Source: G965197715 sp965247615 (GTDB lineage: Bacteria > Chloroflexota > Dehalococcoidia > Lucifugimonadales > UBA1127). From it: 64,000 nucleotides of DNA. Shown piece by piece: positions 1 to 7,680 of this stretch. The stretch lies in contig OZ252022.1 in the NCBI GenBank assembly GCA_965247615.1, forward strand, positions 682,001 through 746,000, written 5' to 3'. The notes beneath the pieces are model-generated. The model worked only from the letters and a program-made list of their open reading frames with translations. It had not been told where the DNA came from and did not search any database. Position 1 is the first letter of the stretch; the number at the start of each line of letters is the position of its first letter. A program made the translations under genes and the position numbers.

Positions 1-228
1 ACGGGGCGCGTCATCACCAGCTCATCCCTCATACTGGTGGTGGTGCTGGCTGCCATCGCCACGGGGGACGTCGTGCTGGTCAAGGCCCTGGGCGTCGGCA
101 TGGCCGTCGCCATCTTCCTGGACGCGACCCTCGTGCGCGTGTTGCTGGTCCCGGCGCTGATGCAGATGCTGGGCAGGTGGAACTGGTGGCCCTCTATGCC
201 TGTCCCCAGGAAGTCAGTGGCCAAATGA
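1..228 (+). CDS. MMPL/RND-type transporter, C-terminal fragment
   Basis: The reading frame is open from the first base and ends at TGA 226-228, so only about 75 C-terminal residues are visible. They form two hydrophobic segments with the pattern GVGMAVAIFLDATLVRVLL followed by LVPALMQMLGRWNWW, which is typical of the last two membrane helices and the exit of MMPL-family exporters (lipid or drug export driven by the proton gradient). The stop overlaps the ATG of the following peptidase (ATGA), so the two are probably cotranscribed. The family call rests on the short tail only; the exported substrate cannot be inferred. Confidence 0.75.
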   Translation, partial: TGRVITSSSLILVVVLAAIATGDVVLVKALGVGMAVAIFLDATLVRVLLVPALMQMLGRWNWWPSMPVPRKSVAK

Positions 229-1466
229 GCTCTGCCAAGGGTCTGACCGCACGCTTCCTTTCCCCGGCACTGGCCCTGCTCCTCCTGGCCGCGGCCTGCA
301 GCGCACCCTCGCCGGCCCCCGCTGCGCCGGAAACCGCCGCCGGTCCCGCGGAAACACGGATGCTGGCGCACATGCGTCACCTGGCCGTGGAGCTCGGCCC
401 CCGCGACCTGGAGTCCGGCGGCGAACGCCGCGCCGCCCTGTACCTTGCGGACACCCTCCGGGGCCTCGGGTACGCCACGACCGTCCAGGAGTTCCCCATC
501 ACCCGCTACGATCCGGCCTCGCGGGTCGGCCTGTTGGCCCCCGAGAGCCGGGACCTCCGAGCGCTCCCACTGGAGGGCAGCCCCCAGGGCGACGTATCCG
601 GGCTCCTGGTCGACGTGGGTCTCGGCACGGCGAACGACGTCGCGGCAAGCCCACTCGAGGGCAAGGTGGCCCTGATTCAGAGGGGGCGGATCCCTTTCCG
701 GGAGATGGTCGATAACGCCGCCGCGGCCGGGGCCGTCGCAGCCGTCATCCACAACAACGAGCCCGGCATCTTCAGGGGCGTGCTGCCTCAGGGCGCGCAG
801 GTCCCCGTCTTCGGCGTCTCCCAGCGGGAGGGCGAGGCCCTCAGGGAGCTCCTCCAGAGCGGGCCCGTTGACCTCAGCGTCCTGGTCCGCCGCGTCACGA
901 TCATGAGCCAGAACGTCATTGCGGAGAAGCCCGGCGCCCCGGGCCCGATTGTCGTCGTCAGCGCCCACTACGACAGCGTCCCCGACACCCAGGGCGCCTC
1001 CGATAACGCCTCGGGGACGGCCATTGTCCTGACCCTTGCCGAGGAGCTCGTGGATGCGGCCCTGCCGTATACTCTCCGCTTCATTGGCTTTGGCGGCGAG
1101 GAGCTGGGCCTCTTTGGAAGCCGCCACTACCTTCAGACCCTGCCGCCCGATGAACAGGAGCGCATCGCCGCCGTGCTCAACTTCGACGCACTGGCCGAGT
1201 CGCTGCCCCTGGAGGTCGTGGGCGACAGCGCCCTCGCTGCCCAGGTCCAGGCCATCGACGAGGCGGTGGTCTTTGCCACCCTTCCTCCCGGCGTGGCCAG
1301 TGACCATGTCCCGTTCCTGCGTGCGGAAATCCCCGCCGTCACCCTCAGCACCGCGGGAATGTCGCTGATCCACACGCCCCGGGACACCATGGAAAACGTG
1401 CGCACCGAGCCCACCGTTCGCGCCCTCAGGCTGGGAATGCAGTACCTGGAGGGCCTCTCGTTCTGA
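225..1466 (+). CDS. M28 family metallopeptidase, secreted lipoprotein with PA domain
   Basis: Predicted zinc aminopeptidase of the M28 family, anchored outside the membrane as a lipoprotein. I chose the ATG at 225 because it overlaps the upstream stop and gives a classic signal peptide ending in the lipobox LAAAC at about residue 24; an ATG at 177 would put extra residues before the signal. The mid part (about residues 130-230) resembles a protease-associated domain. The peptidase domain carries the M28 metal sites: SAHYDSV (His, Asp), SDNASG, GGEELGLFGS (catalytic Glu), NFDAL and ASDHVPF. All expected ligands are present, so an active enzyme is likely. The 413-residue length is normal for the family. 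Confidence 0.88.
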   Translation: MSSAKGLTARFLSPALALLLLAAACSAPSPAPAAPETAAGPAETRMLAHMRHLAVELGPRDLESGGERRAALYLADTLRGLGYATTVQEFPITRYDPASRVGLLAPESRDLRALPLEGSPQGDVSGLLVDVGLGTANDVAASPLEGKVALIQRGRIPFREMVDNAAAAGAVAAVIHNNEPGIFRGVLPQGAQVPVFGVSQREGEALRELLQSGPVDLSVLVRRVTIMSQNVIAEKPGAPGPIVVVSAHYDSVPDTQGASDNASGTAIVLTLAEELVDAALPYTLRFIGFGGEELGLFGSRHYLQTLPPDEQERIAAVLNFDALAESLPLEVVGDSALAAQVQAIDEAVVFATLPPGVASDHVPFLRAEIPAVTLSTAGMSLIHTPRDTMENVRTEPTVRALRLGMQYLEGLSF

Positions 1467-1548
1467 ATCCGCCGCGATGCGTCGCACCGCCGGCCGCCCG
1501 GGCATCCCCCTCACGCCCTATGCCGGCGACCGCACCCAGCACACCCTC

Positions 1549-1712
1549 CCCCCACAAAGCCGTCGCGCCAGCGACCCGTCATTCCCGCGAAGGCGGGAAT
1601 CCAGGGTGGCAGGGAGGCCTGGGGCTCCTTCCCTTGCTCCCGCCCCCCATCTCCCCACGCTCCCCGTGGCCCTAGCACACCCTCCCCTACATGGCCGTCG
1701 CGCCAGCGACCG
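1549..1712. repeat. Cluster of dispersed palindromic repeats (families A and B)
   Basis: The gap after the peptidase holds three repeat copies: two of family B (core GCCGTCGCGCCAGCGACC, at about 1558-1577 and 1692-1711) and one of family A (ATTCCCGCGAAGGCGGGAAT, near 1580-1603). Family A is a near-perfect palindrome able to form a hairpin. Both families recur throughout the window, nearly always between genes or at gene ends. No gene is seen in 1467-1782. Confidence 0.8.
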
Positions 1713-1721
1713 GATGACCGC

Positions 1722-1750
1722 GTGAGAACTCTGGCGCCTGCTGGTATAAT
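1722..1750 (+). promoter_or_regulatory. Sigma70-like extended -10 promoter for the flavin reductase gene
   Basis: A perfect TATAAT at 1745-1750 is preceded by TGG, giving an extended -10, with a weak -35 (GTGAGA, 1722-1727) at 17-bp spacing. It lies about 33 bp before the ATG of the flavin reductase gene. Confidence 0.55.
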
Positions 1751-1782
1751 CACCCGCAGCCTAGGGTCAGGAGACGAGCATC

Positions 1783-2262
1783 ATGACGGTGACTCAGGAG
1801 CAGTACCGCCAGGCGTGGGGCAAGTTTGCCACGGGCGTCAGCGTCATCACCACCGTCCGTGAGGACGGCGGCGTCCACCGCATGACCGCCAACGCCCTCT
1901 GCTCCGTCTCCCTGGACCCTCCCCTGCTCGTCCTCTGTGTCGGCCATCAGCGCAACACCTACCAGCACCTGAAGAGCAGCGGACGGTTCGGCATAAACTT
2001 CCTTCCCGAGGGCGAGTCCGAGGCCGCGACCCGGTACGCACGCAGCGGCGACGAGGGGGGCGATACGGACGGCCTTCACTGCACCGCCAACGGCACCGTC
2101 GCAATGGACGCTGCCCTGGTCTTCATGGACTGCCGCGTCGTCAGCGAGCACGTGGCCGGGGACCACTCGATCTTCGTGGCTGAGGTCGACGGCATCGAGG
2201 CGCGTCAGGGCGCCCCCCTCCTCTTCTATGAGGGTCGCTACGCCTCCCTCGCCGAGCGGTAG
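1783..2262 (+). CDS. Flavin reductase family protein (FMN-binding split barrel)
   Basis: A 159-residue cytoplasmic protein with the flavin reductase (FlaRed) pattern: FATGVSVITT near residues 15-24, MTANALCSVSLDPPLL around 36-51, then VGHQRNTYQHLKSSGRFGINFL. Members reduce FMN or FAD with NAD(P)H, often for a partner monooxygenase. No monooxygenase is adjacent, so the partner is unknown. The start has a good AGGAG site about 10 bases upstream and an extended -10 promoter just before it. The 3' end overlaps by 25 bp the convergent PAP2 gene. Confidence 0.85.
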   Translation: MTVTQEQYRQAWGKFATGVSVITTVREDGGVHRMTANALCSVSLDPPLLVLCVGHQRNTYQHLKSSGRFGINFLPEGESEAATRYARSGDEGGDTDGLHCTANGTVAMDAALVFMDCRVVSEHVAGDHSIFVAEVDGIEARQGAPLLFYEGRYASLAER

Positions 2263-2879
2263 CCCCCGGCGCGCCGCCGCCGCCACCACCACGACAGCCC
2301 CAGAAGCACCAGCCCCCCAACGAGAAAGCCGCCCAGCACGTCGCTGGGCCAATGCCGCTCCAGGTATACCCTGGAGAGGCCCACCAGCAGCGCCAGCACC
2401 ACGAACAGCCCTCTCATCGCGGCCCGCTGTCCCCGGCCCTGGACTCGCGGCTCCAGCAGCATCCACAGCAAGCCAAGGAAGAGCACAGCGTGGACCGTGT
2501 GGCCGCTGGGGAAGCTTCCTCCCTCGCCCGGATACGCCGGAACGGGCCTTGGCCTTCCCACCAGCGCCTTGAGCCCCTCGTTGGTGATGTCAAGTGCCGC
2601 TGTCGCCAGGAGCAGGGCCACGCCGTCCCGTCCGTGCCAACGCACCGCCATGGGCAGCAGCAGCACGTAGGACACCACGGCCACCGCATAGATGCCGGAC
2701 CAGGAGGCCACGGTCATCAATACTCCCAGGCCCGGCAGCATTGCGCCCACAATCCATTCCGCCGCGGTAGGGTCCCCCGCGAAGAAGGGCTGCGCGGAGG
2801 CCATGTACGCGGCGGCGACGGCCAGCGCCACCGTCGCCGCCAACAGAGCCCAGACACCCGTGCGTTTCAATGGGTACAC
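2238..2879 (-). CDS. PAP2 family phosphatase, membrane
   Basis: A 213-residue integral membrane protein with about five to six hydrophobic segments. It carries the three-part acid phosphatase signature of the PAP2 superfamily: KALVGRPRP (about residue 105), FPSGHT (about 125) and SRVYLERHWPSDVLGG (about 168-183), including the catalytic histidines. Family members dephosphorylate phosphatidic acid or undecaprenyl diphosphate. Length and topology suit a lipid phosphatase, but the substrate is not determinable here. It converges with the flavin reductase gene and diverges from the next small gene. Confidence 0.85.
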   Translation of the reverse strand: MYPLKRTGVWALLAATVALAVAAAYMASAQPFFAGDPTAAEWIVGAMLPGLGVLMTVASWSGIYAVAVVSYVLLLPMAVRWHGRDGVALLLATAALDITNEGLKALVGRPRPVPAYPGEGGSFPSGHTVHAVLFLGLLWMLLEPRVQGRGQRAAMRGLFVVLALLVGLSRVYLERHWPSDVLGGFLVGGLVLLGLSWWWRRRRAGGYRSAREA

Positions 2880-2958
2880 CTTGAGATGCGAACGTTTTGG
2901 CGCTATTGTACGGCAGTGCGTCTGCCGGAGACAGCCGGTGACGCCGGGGAGAGCATCG

Positions 2959-3258
2959 GTGAAGGTATCGAGTCCGCATCACTCCACCAGGACAGAGGCC
3001 GCCGAGAAGGCCCGCGAGCTGCTGCCCCGGCTGCTGCAGGAGTTCGGCGAGTCGGTCAGCGACGTGCAGCACTCCTGGACCGACGACACCCTGGCCTTCT
3101 CCTTCCGCTACAGCGGCATGACTCTGCGGGGGAACGTGTCGGTCACGGAAACCGACGTGACCCTCGACGCTTCCCTGCCCCTCATGGCGCGGCCCTTTGA
3201 GGGCCAGATAGCCTCGGTCGTCCGGCGCAGGCTCCTGGAGCTCTTCCCTACCCCGTAG
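2959..3258 (+). CDS. Small PHA_gran_rgn-like protein (putative polyhydroxyalkanoic acid system protein)
   Basis: I place the start at GTG 2959 because GGGGAGA lies seven bases upstream. The product is about 99 residues: HHSTRTEAAEKARELLPRLL, then a W-T-D-D-TLAFSF core and a strand-rich second half ending in a helix. This matches the general layout of the small PHA_gran_rgn family (helix, WxGDxLxF motif, GxVxV strand, LP motif). The function of that family is poorly known, and no PHA synthase or phasin gene is nearby. It overlaps by 11 bp the convergent gene ending at 3248. Confidence 0.55.
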   Translation: MKVSSPHHSTRTEAAEKARELLPRLLQEFGESVSDVQHSWTDDTLAFSFRYSGMTLRGNVSVTETDVTLDASLPLMARPFEGQIASVVRRRLLELFPTP

Positions 3259-4474
3259 GTCCGCCGGCGCCCTCCAGGTGTTCGAGGAACTCCTCATACG
3301 TGCCGAAGGCGGCGACGGTCCGCACGAAGGCGCCGATGTCCGGGCTGCGGCTCCTGAGCTCCCGCATCTGCCCCGCGATAGGGCTCACCGAGCCGGGGTG
3401 CTCCGCGTACGTGCCGTAGAAGGCAAAGTAGGCCTGGTTCAGCTTGCGGATGTTGATGCCGTTGTCGACCATGAAGCGCCGCCGCTCCTCCATGTAGGCC
3501 TCCGCCTCCTCCGTCAGCCCCTGGCTCAGGAGCTCGTCCGTCCGTCCGCGGGTCTCCCGCATCTCGGCGCTGAAGTCGAAGCCCTCGGCTTGCGTCGATG
3601 GAGAGGACGGCGGAGGTATGACTCCACCGAGTCTTTGGAATGCCAGGTCGCCCAGCTCCCGCCCCCCCAGGCTCGCCGCCGTCTCATTGAGCGTCGTCAT
3701 TGTCGTGGAGTCCCAGTAGGCCTGCCCCAGAGGATGGAAGTACCAGTACTGGTGCAGCCATTCGTGCGCCGCGATCCGGAGCACCGACCGCAGCGAGTGC
3801 GAGTTGGATACCAGGGCCGGGTACACGGCCAGCCCACCGATGTTCGTCACCAGGGAGGAGAGGTCCTGCTCCCGGAGTAGCTTCTCTTCCAGCGCCTCCA
3901 CTTCTTCAACCGAGATGGCCGGTTCCACGAGATGGGACTCCCGGAGGTGAATGCGGTCCCGCGGCGAGACGACCAGGATCATTGGCAGCTGGTCCAGGCG
4001 AAAATCGACGGGTGGGAAGAGAGGAAGAATGGGCCCGATGCTCCATCGAAGCCCCTGCTCCGTCAGCACCGCGTCGATCTCGCGCTCCAGCGCACCCTCC
4101 ACCGAGTCGCGCACGCTGCGCCGGCGGTCCGTGATCTCGACCAGACGCGCTTCCAGCGGCGCGGTCGGCTCGCCCCGCGCTGCAGCCCTCGCGATGTCCC
4201 GCCGCGCGTCCCCGGCCTCGAAGCCCAGGAGAAAGTACTCCTCGACGCGCTCCAGCTTGGCCTCCTCGGAGAGCCTCCGGCTCTGGCCCAGGACCAGTTC
4301 CCGGAGCTGGTACAGCGTCCTGTTGGGCAGGTTCCGCACCACCCAGGACGTCAGGGAGTAGTGATGGCGCAGCGCGGCCCGCTCGACCGCGCTCACTTGA
4401 ACCACGTCCCCTTTGGGGAGGAGCAGAACCAGGGCTAGGAGAAGCCCCAGGGCCGCCCTCTTCTTCCAACCCAA
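3248..4474 (-). CDS. Membrane-anchored putative zinc metalloprotease (HEWLH motif)
   Basis: I do not recognise a named family. The protein has one N-terminal membrane anchor (residues about 8-22), a long helical, charged region, and a gluzincin-like site: AAHEWLHQYWYF with the HExxH pattern, followed some 20 residues later by LNETAASLGG that could supply the third ligand glutamate. An active-site-bearing peptidase domain exposed outside the membrane is therefore plausible. The frame stays open to a GTG at 4561, but I prefer TTG 4474 (AGAAGG six bases upstream), because 4561 lies beyond the strong etfB promoter at 4527-4555. Divergent from etfB. Confidence 0.65.
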   Translation of the reverse strand: MGWKKRAALGLLLALVLLLPKGDVVQVSAVERAALRHHYSLTSWVVRNLPNRTLYQLRELVLGQSRRLSEEAKLERVEEYFLLGFEAGDARRDIARAAARGEPTAPLEARLVEITDRRRSVRDSVEGALEREIDAVLTEQGLRWSIGPILPLFPPVDFRLDQLPMILVVSPRDRIHLRESHLVEPAISVEEVEALEEKLLREQDLSSLVTNIGGLAVYPALVSNSHSLRSVLRIAAHEWLHQYWYFHPLGQAYWDSTTMTTLNETAASLGGRELGDLAFQRLGGVIPPPSSPSTQAEGFDFSAEMRETRGRTDELLSQGLTEEAEAYMEERRRFMVDNGINIRKLNQAYFAFYGTYAEHPGSVSPIAGQMRELRSRSPDIGAFVRTVAAFGTYEEFLEHLEGAGGPTG

Positions 4475-4526
4475 TAGAGCCTTCTGTTGGTCCCCGTCGG
4501 AGGCGCCCGTTCGGCTGCGGGATTCG

Positions 4527-4555
4527 TTGACCCCTTCAAGAGACCGTGCTATAGT
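4527..4555 (+). promoter_or_regulatory. Sigma70-like promoter of etfB
   Basis: TTGACC at 4527-4532 and TATAGT at 4550-4555 are separated by exactly 17 bp. Five of six bases match the -10 consensus. It would give a leader of roughly 38 nt ahead of the etfB start at 4600. Confidence 0.65.
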
Positions 4556-4599
4556 CCCCACGGTTCGCAGGGGCCAGATACCCCTTCAGGAGGCATGTC

Positions 4600-5397
4600 A
4601 TTCCGGCCAATATCATTGTAGCAGCCAAGCAGGTCATTGACCCTGAGACCCCCGCCACTGCCCTGCGCATCAGCGCGGACGCCAAGCGCATGGAGCCGCC
4701 CCCCAACGTGCCACCCGTCGTTAACGGCTTCGACGAAAACGCCGTGGAGGCCGCCCTCCGCATCAAGGCGGCCGTCGGGGGCAGGGTGACCGTCGTCTCC
4801 GTGGGGACGGCGTTCGTCATGGATGTGGTCAAGAAGCCCCTGTCCATGGGATGTGATGAGCTGGTCCTGCTGCAGGATGACGCCTTTGGCGCACTGGACG
4901 CGTACGGGACCGTGGAGGTCCTGCTGGCGGGCATCCGGAAGGTGGGCGACTTCGACCTTGTCCTGTGCGGCCGACAGGCCTCGGACTACGACCAGGCCAC
5001 GGTCCCCCTCGGCCTCGCCGAGCGCCTGGGCATTCCATGCCTGACCATCGCCCAGCGCGTGGAGGTCGGAGATTCGACAATCGTCGTCGACCGCGCCGTC
5101 CCCGAGGGCCGCGAGACCTTCGAGGCCCCCCTGCCCGCTCTCGTCACGGTGACCAACGAGCTGGGCCAGCCGCGATACCCAACCCTGCGGGGCATCATGG
5201 CGGCGTCCCGCAAGCAACCCACCGTGTGGACGGCTGCCGACGTGGGCTTGGACCCCGACGCACTCGCCCCCAGGGTCGAAATCCTGGAGCTGTTCCAACC
5301 GACCCAAGAGAAGGAGTGCAGCTTCATCGAGGGCGACACCGACGAAGAGAAGGGGCGGCTCCTCGCCCTGAGGCTCCGAGAGGACAAGCTGATCTAG
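4600..5397 (+). CDS. etfB: Electron transfer flavoprotein subunit beta, apparent ATT start
   Basis: EtfB pairs with EtfA to carry electrons from acyl-CoA dehydrogenases to the quinone pool. Family landmarks are clear: NIIVAAKQVIDPETP at the N-terminus, FDENAVEAALRIK, the AMP-binding region LCGRQASDYDQATVPLGLAE, and the long signature running through VTVTNELGQPRYPTLRGIM. The start is odd. The conserved N-terminus begins before the first in-frame ATG (4690), and no in-frame ATG, GTG or TTG exists between the stop at 4552 and that ATG. A perfect AGGAGG (4588-4593) lies six bases before ATT 4600, so ATT initiation, or a base error in an ATG, is the best reading (265 residues). Confidence 0.9.
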   Translation: MPANIIVAAKQVIDPETPATALRISADAKRMEPPPNVPPVVNGFDENAVEAALRIKAAVGGRVTVVSVGTAFVMDVVKKPLSMGCDELVLLQDDAFGALDAYGTVEVLLAGIRKVGDFDLVLCGRQASDYDQATVPLGLAERLGIPCLTIAQRVEVGDSTIVVDRAVPEGRETFEAPLPALVTVTNELGQPRYPTLRGIMAASRKQPTVWTAADVGLDPDALAPRVEILELFQPTQEKECSFIEGDTDEEKGRLLALRLREDKLI

Positions 5398-5680
5398 CAG
5401 GCGAGGATGCGGCCGTGCGTCATTCCCGCGCCCCCCTGCCGTCATTCCCGCACCCACCCGCCGTCATTCCCGCGAAAGCGGGAATCCAGGGTGGGGTTTC
5501 AGGCTGGCGGGGCCTGCTTCACTTACACAACCTCGCTCTCCACGGGGAGTTATGCAAAGGTCTCCGAAAGCGGGAATCCAGGGGCGGGGCCCCAGGTTCG
5601 CAGGGCCCCAGGTTGGCAGGAAACGCTCACCTTCACGACCTCGCCTTCCACGGGGAGTTGCGTAGAGGTTTCCTTTCGCG
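5398..5680. repeat. Composite dispersed repeat downstream of etfB
   Basis: This stretch contains several ATTCCCGC units, the palindrome ATTCCCGCGAAAGCGGGAAT (about 5465-5484), and a longer module with the landmarks CCACGGGGAGTTATGCAAAG and GGTCTCCGAAAGCGGGAATC. A second, partial module follows at about 5607-5675. The same module recurs after etfA (7421-7548). No gene is seen in it. Confidence 0.75.
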
Positions 5681-5732
5681 GAATTGACGGGTTGGGGGGC
5701 GGAGCGCCTATTCTCGAAACAAGGCGTTGGGG

Positions 5733-6236
5733 ATGACTTTTGACATAATATTCCTCCGGCTCCTGCATATCGTCTTCGGCTCCTTCTGGGTCGGCTCCGC
5801 CATCTTTTTCGCTTTCATCCTGGAACCCCAGACCCGGGCCCTGGGATCGGATGTCCGGCGGCCGGTCATGGCCGCCGTGGGCCGCGTCATGGGGCGGAGC
5901 CTCACCGTCAGCGCCGTCATCAGCATCCTGGCGGGCCTCGCCCTGGTGCTGCGGCTGCGGTTGGGGGACCTCAGCTCCCTCTTCGAGTCCGGCTGGGGAT
6001 GGGCCATCCTCGCCGGCTTCCTTGCGTCCCTGGCAGCCCTCGTGTTCAATGGACTCAGCGGCATGAGCATGGCCAGGCTGGAGCGCCTTGAGGCCGCTCT
6101 CCAGGGGCGCCAACCCACGCAGGAAGAGGCCGCCCGGCTTGAGGGGCTGCGCCGACGGATGAGGAGAACTGCTCAGGGCGCCGCCGTGCTCCTCATCGTC
6201 ACCGTGATAGCCATGGCCGTTGCGCGCTACGTGTAG
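5733..6236 (+). CDS. Four-helix membrane protein (CopD/DUF2269-like)
   Basis: About 167 residues with four predicted transmembrane segments (near 4-24, 50-75, 84-105 and 146-166). An N-terminal histidine sits in the pattern LRLLHIVFGSFWVGSAIFF, which resembles the helix-1 haem or copper ligand region of CopD-like and DUF2269-like proteins. A cytoplasmic loop rich in Glu and Arg lies between helices 3 and 4. Either ATG 5733 or TTG 5727 could start it; I use the ATG. It sits between etfB and etfA on the same strand, but separated from them by repeats, so a shared function is not implied. Confidence 0.6.
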   Translation: MTFDIIFLRLLHIVFGSFWVGSAIFFAFILEPQTRALGSDVRRPVMAAVGRVMGRSLTVSAVISILAGLALVLRLRLGDLSSLFESGWGWAILAGFLASLAALVFNGLSGMSMARLERLEAALQGRQPTQEEAARLEGLRRRMRRTAQGAAVLLIVTVIAMAVARYV

Positions 6237-6371
6237 CCGTGGGAGCGCCATTGTCCTCCGGCGGCTCCGTCGAAGCGCGGGCGGCAGGGGAAGTATGAGC
6301 GCGCCCCGGCCCGCTGAGGTGAGCAGTACGCGGGCCAGCAGCGAGAAAAATCTAAGCTTGGAGTGATACCC

Positions 6372-7370
6372 GTGGCCAACGGCAAAGACGTCCTCATCAT
6401 CGGCGAAGTGGCCCAGGGTAGCCTGGCATCCATCACCGCGGAGCTCGCCGCTGTCGCCGGCCCTCTGGCCGAGGCCATGGGCGGCGACCTCGTCGGCCTC
6501 ATCGCCGGCGGTGACGTGGAGGCCCTGGCGCCCCAGATGGTCGCCCTCGGCGCGAGCAGGGTCTACGCTGTCCAGGACCCCTTGCTTCAGGACCCCCAGG
6601 CCGAGGCTTTCCTCGCGGCCGTCACTCCCGTCGTGCAGCAGGCGGCCCCCTCCGTGGTGCTCATGGGCAAGACCATGCTGGGGCGGGACGTCGCGCCCCG
6701 CCTTGCTTTCCGGCTGGGCGCCGGTCTGGCCCAGGACTGCATCGCCGTGAGCTGGGACGCCGACCAGGGCGCTCTGATTGCGGTCAGGCCCGTATACGGC
6801 GGCGCTGCCCTGGCCAGGGTGGCCGTCCGCTCAACCCCTGCCGTGGCCGCCATTCGCCCCAAGGCATTTGACCCCGCGGAGGCCAATCCCTCACTTCAGG
6901 GAGAGGTGATCTCCGTAGCCGCCGGCCTGGACCCCCGGAAGCTGGCCTCCAGGCTGGTGGAACGAGTGCAGGCAGAGGTTTCCGGCGTACGCCTGGAGGA
7001 CGCCCGCGTGGTCGTGAGCGGCGGCAGAGGTCTGGGGGGGCCGGAGCCCTTCCGCGTGCTGGAGGAGTTGGCCGATATCCTGGATGGGGCTGTTGGCGCC
7101 TCCCGCGCGGCCTGCGACGCTGGTTGGATCCCCCACTCCCATCAGGTGGGCCTGACGGGAAAGACCATTGGCGCGGAGCTGTATATCACCGTGGGCATCT
7201 CCGGGGCCAGCCAGCACCTGGCGGGCATCTCCGGCGTGAAGAATGTCGTGGCCATCAACAAGGACGATCAGGCCAACATCTTCAAGGAGGCCCGCTACGG
7301 CGTCGTGGGCGACTGGGCCAAGGTGGTGCCCAGCTTCATGGAGACCGTGCGGGAGCTGGTCAAGTCCTAG
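6372..7370 (+). CDS. etfA: Electron transfer flavoprotein subunit alpha
   Basis: EtfA binds FAD and partners EtfB. The N-terminal half shows the ETF fold (VLIIGEVAQGSLASITAELA). The C-terminal FAD domain carries the family signature SRAACDAGWIPHSHQVGLTG, then GKTIGAELYITVGISGASQH and NVVAINKDDQANIF. I start it at GTG 6372 because GGAG (6360-6363) is spaced eight bases away; a GTG at 6363 overlaps that site. The product is 332 residues, standard for the family. A 23-codon frame starting at ATG 6294 ends right at the etfA ribosome site and could be a leader, but support is weak. The same composite repeat as after etfB follows it. Confidence 0.93.
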   Translation: MANGKDVLIIGEVAQGSLASITAELAAVAGPLAEAMGGDLVGLIAGGDVEALAPQMVALGASRVYAVQDPLLQDPQAEAFLAAVTPVVQQAAPSVVLMGKTMLGRDVAPRLAFRLGAGLAQDCIAVSWDADQGALIAVRPVYGGAALARVAVRSTPAVAAIRPKAFDPAEANPSLQGEVISVAAGLDPRKLASRLVERVQAEVSGVRLEDARVVVSGGRGLGGPEPFRVLEELADILDGAVGASRAACDAGWIPHSHQVGLTGKTIGAELYITVGISGASQHLAGISGVKNVVAINKDDQANIFKEARYGVVGDWAKVVPSFMETVRELVKS

Positions 7371-7401
7371 CGCCGGCCGCTTCCACGCGGCCCCGAAGCG
7401 G

Positions 7402-7560
7402 ACCTTTGCACAACCGTCATTCCCGCCCCCACCCTCCGTCATTCCCGCGAAAGCGGGAATCCAGGGGCGGGGCCGCAGGTTGGCGGGAGTCGCTTCACTT
7501 TCGCTACCTCGCCCTCCACGGGGAGCTACGCAAAGGTCTCCGAAGGGCTGAGGCCCCCCC
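7402..7560. repeat. Composite dispersed repeat downstream of etfA
   Basis: This region mirrors the module after etfB: an ATTCCCGC pair, the palindrome ATTCCCGCGAAAGCGGGAAT (about 7442-7461), GGCGGGAGTCGCTTCACTTT, CCACGGGGAGCTACGCAAAG and GGTCTCCGAAG. Order and spacing match the copy at 5440-5575. A degenerate copy of another repeat (family C) lies near 7593-7615. No gene is seen in 7371-7680. Confidence 0.75.
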
Positions 7561-7655
7561 CACCGACGCCACAACCACAGCGCTCCTCTCTATGGGTACA
7601 GGGCGAGCAAGTCGCACCAACGGCAGCGTTTCCGTTCCGCGCCCTCCCCCCACAT

Positions 7656-7680
7656 GGGTGCAGGGCGCGCCCTGCCAGGG
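7656..7680. repeat. Family C palindrome immediately after an EF-G-like gene stop
   Basis: GGGTGCAGGGCGCGCCCTGC contains a near-perfect inverted repeat (CAGGGCGCGCCCTG). On the minus strand it begins about eight bases after the TAG of the EF-G-like gene. Related copies abut the stops of the HIT and acyl-CoA dehydrogenase genes. Confidence 0.7.
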
